Positions 6,985-10,392 of a stretch of DNA of 10,392 nt are shown in pieces; position 1 is the stretch's first letter; every line of letters begins with the position of its first letter. The stretch lies in contig JBECKQ010000392.1 of the NCBI GenBank assembly GCA_040235375.1, positions 1 through 10,392 of the forward strand, read 5' to 3'. The position numbers and the translations under genes were made by a program. The notes beneath the pieces are model-generated. The model ran no database searches. It saw nothing but the letters and a program-made list of their open reading frames with translations, and was not told the DNA's origin. This stretch comes from JBECKQ01 sp040235375 (GTDB lineage: Bacteria > Planctomycetota > Phycisphaerae > UBA1845).

Positions 6985-8210
6985 TGACGAGTCTGGCCGT
7001 GTCTTCGCAAGAGTTGCTGGAAGGCATTCGCTTCGTCGGGATTGAGCCGTCGTCCACGGTGTACGTCGCCTCGTCGCTGGCGGCGCTGGGGCTGATGGAC
7101 GATCCGGTGCACGACACCTTGCGGGCCCTGCGTGAGTCGATCTCCAGCGGCACGATCGTCATGCCGGCCTTCAACTTCGCCTTCTGCCGCGGCGAGATGT
7201 TCTGCCGCGAGGATACGCCGTCGGATTGCGGCGTGCTCGCGGAGACCTTTCGAACGTCGAACGGCGCGGCGCGCACGTCCAGCCCGCCGTACCACACGGT
7301 GGCGGCTGCGGGAGCGCTCGCCGCAGACATCGCGAAAATCGAATCCCCCACGTCATTCGGTCGCGAATCCGTCTTTCAATTCCTGCACGACATCGACGCG
7401 TGGCAACTGCTGATCGGCTGCGGATACGACGAGGGCGTGGCCCATTTTCACTGGCTCGAAGAGCTGCTCGAGGTGCCGTACCGATTCTGGAAGAAGTTCG
7501 ACGGCGACGTGCGCGTCTGCGGCGAAACCCGCCGGCGCAGCTTCTTCATGTACGCGCGGCGGCTCGATGTTGGGGTCGAGCTGGATGCCGACCCGGCTGG
7601 CGCCGAGTTCGAGCAGGCCGGTTACGTGCGCGTGTGCGACGTCGGTCTGTGCCGCCTGCGAGCGTTCCGCCTGCAGGATTTCTACGCGTACTTCGCCCCA
7701 CGGATGAGGGCCGATCCGTTGCTGCTGCTCACGCCGGAATCGCACCGGCGCGTGCAGCGGCCTGCCACGCCCGTAACGCGCGTTCACCATGTCGCGGTCG
7801 TCAGCCGGTACGCGGATCAGATTCGCGGCGTCTGTAAGGCCGCAGGGCTGGACCTTGCCGGCCAGGGCATCGTCGAGCGCCTGGGCGTCGAGTGCCAGTA
7901 TTTCGACGGCATGAACGTCAACATCGAGTTCGTCGATCCGGTGCGGGAAGAAAGCTGCGTTTCGGGCTACCTGCGGCGCGGGGCCATGTCGCCGTTGCAT
8001 CACGTCGCGTTCGAAGTGACCGGTTTGGACGAGGGGCTGCAGTACTTCAAGGAGCGCGGCTACGCCCCGCTCGACGGGCAGGTGCATCTGGGCCCGGCGC
8101 CCGGTCAACGCGTGATTTTCCTGTCGCCGGCGACGACCGGCGGACTGCTGGTGGAGCTGGTGGCTGGTGATGCGACCGCAGCGGACGGATTAGGAGGTAC
8201 GGGCACATGA
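6984..8210 (+). CDS. fusion: AAC(3)-type N-acyltransferase domain + VOC/methylmalonyl-CoA-epimerase-like domain
   Basis: This 408-residue protein has two domains. Residues about 8-258 resemble the aminoglycoside 3-N-acetyltransferase (AAC(3), antibiotic_NAT) family. Signs are VYVASSLAALG (26-36), SGTIVMPAFNF (55-65), GVLAETFRTSNGAARTSSPPYHTVAAAG (83-110, with His104 at the expected His), LLIGCGYDEG (142-151) and FHWLEELLEVPYRFWK (155-170), which matches the family's acidic site before VPYR. The family moves an acyl group from a CoA or carrier thioester to an amine. Residues about 265-395 form a vicinal-oxygen-chelate domain of two beta-alpha-beta-beta-beta modules: VHHVAVVS (267-274), NIEFVDP (313-319), LHHVAFEV (338-345) and GLLVELV (387-393). 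His269, Glu315, His340 and Glu391 are likely metal ligands, as in methylmalonyl-CoA epimerase. The gene overlaps both neighbours (TAATG before, ATGA after). An antibiotic-resistance role is unlikely in this setting; I infer carrier-dependent acylation, with the VOC domain acting on the same thioester or product. Confidence 0.83.
   Translation: MTSLAVSSQELLEGIRFVGIEPSSTVYVASSLAALGLMDDPVHDTLRALRESISSGTIVMPAFNFAFCRGEMFCREDTPSDCGVLAETFRTSNGAARTSSPPYHTVAAAGALAADIAKIESPTSFGRESVFQFLHDIDAWQLLIGCGYDEGVAHFHWLEELLEVPYRFWKKFDGDVRVCGETRRRSFFMYARRLDVGVELDADPAGAEFEQAGYVRVCDVGLCRLRAFRLQDFYAYFAPRMRADPLLLLTPESHRRVQRPATPVTRVHHVAVVSRYADQIRGVCKAAGLDLAGQGIVERLGVECQYFDGMNVNIEFVDPVREESCVSGYLRRGAMSPLHHVAFEVTGLDEGLQYFKERGYAPLDGQVHLGPAPGQRVIFLSPATTGGLLVELVAGDATAADGLGGTGT
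8192..8198 (+). promoter_or_regulatory. near-consensus Shine-Dalgarno AGGAGGT of the carrier protein gene
   Basis: AGGAGGT ends eight bases before the ATG at 8207 and lies inside the end of the preceding gene. It is the strongest ribosome binding site in the window and suggests the carrier protein is made in excess over the enzymes. Confidence 0.75.
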
Positions 8211-8506
8211 GTGGAAAACGCTCAGATCGTGTATCGCCGGCAACCGCGCACGATGCAGCCTTGACGGCGCGGCTGAAGGACGTGCTGGCGCGCGAGTGGG
8301 GCATCGACGCGCGCACGATCCCCGACGACGCGGCGCTCAACCGGTTCGAAAAGTGGGATTCGCTCGGGCACATCGGCATTCTCCTGGCGCTGTCGTCCAG
8401 CTTCGGGCTGCCGCTGAACGCGGAGAACGTCCAGACCTTGCAGTCCATTCCGCTCATCATCGAGTACCTCGGCCAGATGCAGGCAGCAGCGGGAGCCAGC
8501 GCATGA
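8207..8506 (+). CDS. stand-alone phosphopantetheine carrier protein (ACP/PCP-like)
   Basis: This 99-residue protein fits the four-helix carrier fold. A polar N-terminal tail of about 15 residues precedes helix I (ALTARLKDVLAREWGI, 18-33). The attachment motif is KWDSLGHIGILLAL (49-62), with Ser52 as the site for the 4'-phosphopantetheine arm, and a C-terminal helix covers about 81-93. The body is of normal ACP size and no other catalytic domain is attached. The Trp before Asp-Ser and the LGHI after it are more like dedicated carriers of surface-sugar or peptide pathways than the fatty-acid ACP, which usually has DSLD or DSLDTVE. No dedicated phosphopantetheinyl transferase is seen in the window. 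By gene order it is the natural substrate of the ligase at 5803-6984 and the natural acyl donor for the AAC(3)-like domain at 6984-8210. Start and stop overlap the neighbours by four bases each (ATGA). Confidence 0.9.
   Translation: MSGKRSDRVSPATAHDAALTARLKDVLAREWGIDARTIPDDAALNRFEKWDSLGHIGILLALSSSFGLPLNAENVQTLQSIPLIIEYLGQMQAAAGASA
8491..8495 (+). promoter_or_regulatory. Shine-Dalgarno GGGAG of the methyltransferase gene
   Basis: GGGAG ends seven bases before the ATG at 8503. It supports this start over an earlier in-frame ATG at 8296, which would overlap most of the carrier gene and add a 69-residue Arg/His-rich stretch of shadow sequence. Confidence 0.6.
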
Positions 8507-9216
8507 TCGCGACGGAGTCGTCATCGTCCAGTGCCACAGGTTGGCACCAATGCTGGGAGGAACGTGTCTACGCCAAGGGCCGGCACTTGAACCTGTACCC
8601 GTATCACGCCGTCGTGGGCTTTCTGATCTCGCGATACGGCCGGGTGGCCGACCGGTCGGCGGTGCGCATACTCGAACTCGGGTTCGGCGCCGGCAACAAC
8701 CTCTGGTTCGCCGCCCGAGAGGGCTTCTCGGTCGCCGGGATCGAAGGATCGCCGACGGCCGTTTCGTTCGCCCGCGAGCGTTTCGCCGCCGAGGGGCTGA
8801 CCGGCGACCTTCGCCGGGGCAGTTTTGAGCGGCTGGACTGGCCGGCGGACAGCTTCGACGCGGTGATCGACCGCGCATCGCTGGCGCACACCCGCCGGGC
8901 CGTCATCGAAGCGGCGCTGGATGAGACGCGCCGCGTGCTCAAGCCCGGCGGCTCCCTGTTCAGCATGATGTACAGCGACGAGCATCCGGGGCGGGCGTTC
9001 GGCCGGCACCTGGGCGACAACACGTACGACGCGATCGACGGCGGGTATTTCAACGGGCTGGGCACGGTCCATTTTGCGCCGCGAGTCGAGATATTCAAGC
9101 TGTTCGGCGGCCGGTTCACGATCACCTCGCTCGTGCACACGCGCGAGGAGGACGAACTCGAAGCAACCGGCGCGGTCAACGCATTCTGGAAAGTGGAATG
9201 TCTGAAGAAATCGTGA
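8503..9216 (+). CDS. class I SAM-dependent methyltransferase
   Basis: This 237-residue protein is a typical single-domain Rossmann methyltransferase. Motif I is RILELGFGAGNN (55-66), the acidic residue after strand 2 is Glu81 in GIEGSP, the motif IV region is FDAVIDRASLAHT (118-130), and motif V/VI is VLKPGGSLFSMM (145-156). An N-terminal Trp/Tyr/His-containing stretch (14-35, with GWHQCW and NLYPYH) probably closes over the substrate. The later segment GRAFGRHLGDNTYDAIDGGYFNG (163-185) is likely part of the substrate pocket. The strands and helices do not reveal the substrate. In this operon a small metabolite, an amino acid or a sugar hydroxyl or amine are all possible. It starts inside the carrier gene's stop (ATGA) and its own end overlaps the next gene, which marks it as part of the same coupled unit. 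Confidence 0.87.
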   Translation: MIATESSSSSATGWHQCWEERVYAKGRHLNLYPYHAVVGFLISRYGRVADRSAVRILELGFGAGNNLWFAAREGFSVAGIEGSPTAVSFARERFAAEGLTGDLRRGSFERLDWPADSFDAVIDRASLAHTRRAVIEAALDETRRVLKPGGSLFSMMYSDEHPGRAFGRHLGDNTYDAIDGGYFNGLGTVHFAPRVEIFKLFGGRFTITSLVHTREEDELEATGAVNAFWKVECLKKS

Positions 9217-10392
9217 GCGTCGATCAGATGGAGCTGATTCGGCGGCTGTATCCGCTGCGGCGCGACCTCGTGTCGGACGGGTACGATGAGGCGATTCGCG
9301 TGCTGAGCGAGCGCTTCCCGCTGGTCGTACACGAGTACGCGAGCGGCACGACTTGCTGGACCTGGACCGTGCCGGACAAGTGGACCTGCGACGAAGCCTT
9401 CGTCGAGACGCCGGCGGGCCGGCGCATCATCGACCAGAAGCGCCACCCATTGCACGTGGCGTCGTACTCGCAGAGCATCGACGCGACGATCACGCGCGAC
9501 GAACTGCTCGAACATCTTCACGTTCACCCGCATCTGCATGACGTGCCCCCTTTTGTCTACTACTACTACCAGCACAGCTGGGGCTTTGCCTGCGGGCGCA
9601 GCGTGCGCGACGCACTGAGCGACGGAAAATGCCGGGCGGTCATTCGCAGCAGATTCGAGCCGGGACACCTCAAGGTCGCCGAGTACCATCTGCCGGGCGA
9701 GTGCGACGAATGCTTCGTGCTCTGCGGGCACCTGTGCCACCCCGCCCAGGCGAACGACGGCCTCAGCGGTGTTGTCACCGGCCTGGCGGTGATGAACGAG
9801 CTGGCGCAGCGCCACCGGCGGTATAGCTACAGGCTGCTCATCGTTCCGGAGACGATCGGCAGCGTCGCCTGGCTCAGCCATCACGAGAGTCTGTTCGACC
9901 GACTCGTCGGCGGTCTGTTTCTGGAGATGACCGGTCTGCCGCACGCGCCGGCACTTCAGCTCTCGTACTCCGGCGATACGCAGGTGGATCGCTGCCTGCG
10001 GATCGCCCATATCGCCGCGGAGCGCGCGGCCTGGTGCGGACCGCATCGCGGCATCGTCGGCAACGACGAGCGGCAGTTCAACGCGCCGGGCGTCCGAATA
10101 CCCATGCTGTCCTACTCGCGGGCGCTGCCGTGGGGACACCGGCACCGGCCGTTTCGGGAGTATCATTCCGCGGCGGACACACCGGACATCGCCCGGCCGG
10201 AGATGCTCGAGCGGTCAAAGCAGGCCGTCCTGACGATGATCGAAGCCTGGGAGCGGAACCACTGCCCGCGAAACCTGTTCAAAGGCGAAGTCTGCCTGGC
10301 CTCCTGCAATCTCGCGGTCGATCGCCATCGCGATCTCGCCTCGCACCGCCAGATGCTGGCGATCATGGACATGATCGACGGGACGAACGCGA
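9198..10392 (+). CDS. DUF4910/DUF2172-type zinc aminopeptidase-like protein (3' end beyond window)
   Basis: The frame is open from ATG at 9198 to the right edge, 398 codons. The start could instead be GTG at 9213, which would give the GTGA overlap seen as ATGA elsewhere in this operon. The N-terminal part carries CWTWTVPDKW (53-62) and LHVASYSQSID (85-95), typical of the DUF2172/DUF4910 family (COG4310). The M28-like metal core follows: GHLCHPAQANDGLSG (177-191) with His178, His181 and Asp187, VPETIGSVAWLSHHE (216-230) with Glu218, GNDERQFNAPG (288-298) with Asp290 and Glu291, and FREYHSAADTPD (319-330) with His323. All expected metal ligands look present, so an active aminopeptidase or amidohydrolase is plausible. 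The family is common in surface-polysaccharide and secondary-metabolite clusters; its substrates are mostly unknown. After residue 350 a Cys-rich stretch begins (C356, C366, C370). In this operon it may remove or hydrolyse an aminoacyl group. No signal peptide is seen, so it is probably cytoplasmic. Confidence 0.85.
   Translation, partial: MSEEIVSVDQMELIRRLYPLRRDLVSDGYDEAIRVLSERFPLVVHEYASGTTCWTWTVPDKWTCDEAFVETPAGRRIIDQKRHPLHVASYSQSIDATITRDELLEHLHVHPHLHDVPPFVYYYYQHSWGFACGRSVRDALSDGKCRAVIRSRFEPGHLKVAEYHLPGECDECFVLCGHLCHPAQANDGLSGVVTGLAVMNELAQRHRRYSYRLLIVPETIGSVAWLSHHESLFDRLVGGLFLEMTGLPHAPALQLSYSGDTQVDRCLRIAHIAAERAAWCGPHRGIVGNDERQFNAPGVRIPMLSYSRALPWGHRHRPFREYHSAADTPDIARPEMLERSKQAVLTMIEAWERNHCPRNLFKGEVCLASCNLAVDRHRDLASHRQMLAIMDMIDGTNA

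Noticed and set aside
6984..7760. Aminoglycoside resistance gene (AAC(3))
   Set aside because: The domain is fused to a VOC domain and lies inside a biosynthetic operon with a carrier protein, so resistance is not the likely role.
8296..8502. Extending the methyltransferase to an upstream ATG at 8296
   Set aside because: It would overlap the carrier gene by about 210 bases with Arg/His-rich sequence; the ATG at 8503 has GGGAG seven bases upstream.
8604..10166. A 520-codon minus-strand open frame opposite the methyltransferase and peptidase genes
   Set aside because: It has no recognisable motif and low-complexity Arg/Ser-rich stretches; the plus strand carries clear catalytic motifs throughout.

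Overview
The window is GC-rich with densely packed genes. It suggests a Planctomycetota-like bacterium. The reasons are the membrane-anchored sulfatase-superfamily paralogues, starts that often lack a clear Shine-Dalgarno, and the high-GC codon usage. This assignment is inference only: there is no rRNA or marker gene, and another high-GC group such as Myxococcota cannot be excluded. I see no tRNA, rRNA, insertion sequence, CRISPR array or phage gene.

Left half, minus strand, read from about 5525 down to 1: four genes in one direction with gaps of 86, 39 and 110 bases, probably one transcription unit. In transcription order they are a GT87-family polyprenyl-phosphate-type mannosyltransferase-like membrane protein, a small secreted and C-terminally anchored beta-rich protein, and two tandem paralogous membrane-anchored sulfatase-superfamily proteins. 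The second paralogue runs off the left edge. Both paralogues have Thr where true sulfatases have the Cys or Ser that becomes formylglycine, so they are more likely phospho- or glycerophospho-transferases or hydrolases acting at the outer face of the membrane.

Middle, 5526-5802: a divergent intergenic region holding a short perfect dyad and the ribosome binding site of the rightward operon.

Right half, plus strand, 5803 to the right edge: five genes that all overlap their neighbour by 1, 4, 4 and about 19 bases, so almost certainly one translationally coupled operon. They encode (1) a class II aminoacyl-tRNA-synthetase-like enzyme that resembles the amino acid:[carrier protein] ligases rather than a tRNA synthetase; (2) a fusion of an AAC(3)-type N-acyltransferase with a VOC (methylmalonyl-CoA-epimerase-like) metal domain; (3) a stand-alone phosphopantetheine carrier protein with the best Shine-Dalgarno in the window; (4) a class I SAM methyltransferase; and (5) a DUF4910/DUF2172-type zinc aminopeptidase-like protein, incomplete at the right edge.

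The simplest joint reading is inference. The ligase activates an amino acid and loads it on the carrier protein; the AAC(3)-like domain moves the aminoacyl group from the carrier to an amine, perhaps on a sugar; and the VOC, methyltransferase and peptidase-like proteins modify, epimerise or trim the product. This would be a small ribosome-independent aminoacylation pathway, possibly decorating a surface glycan, and it is the most interesting part of the window.
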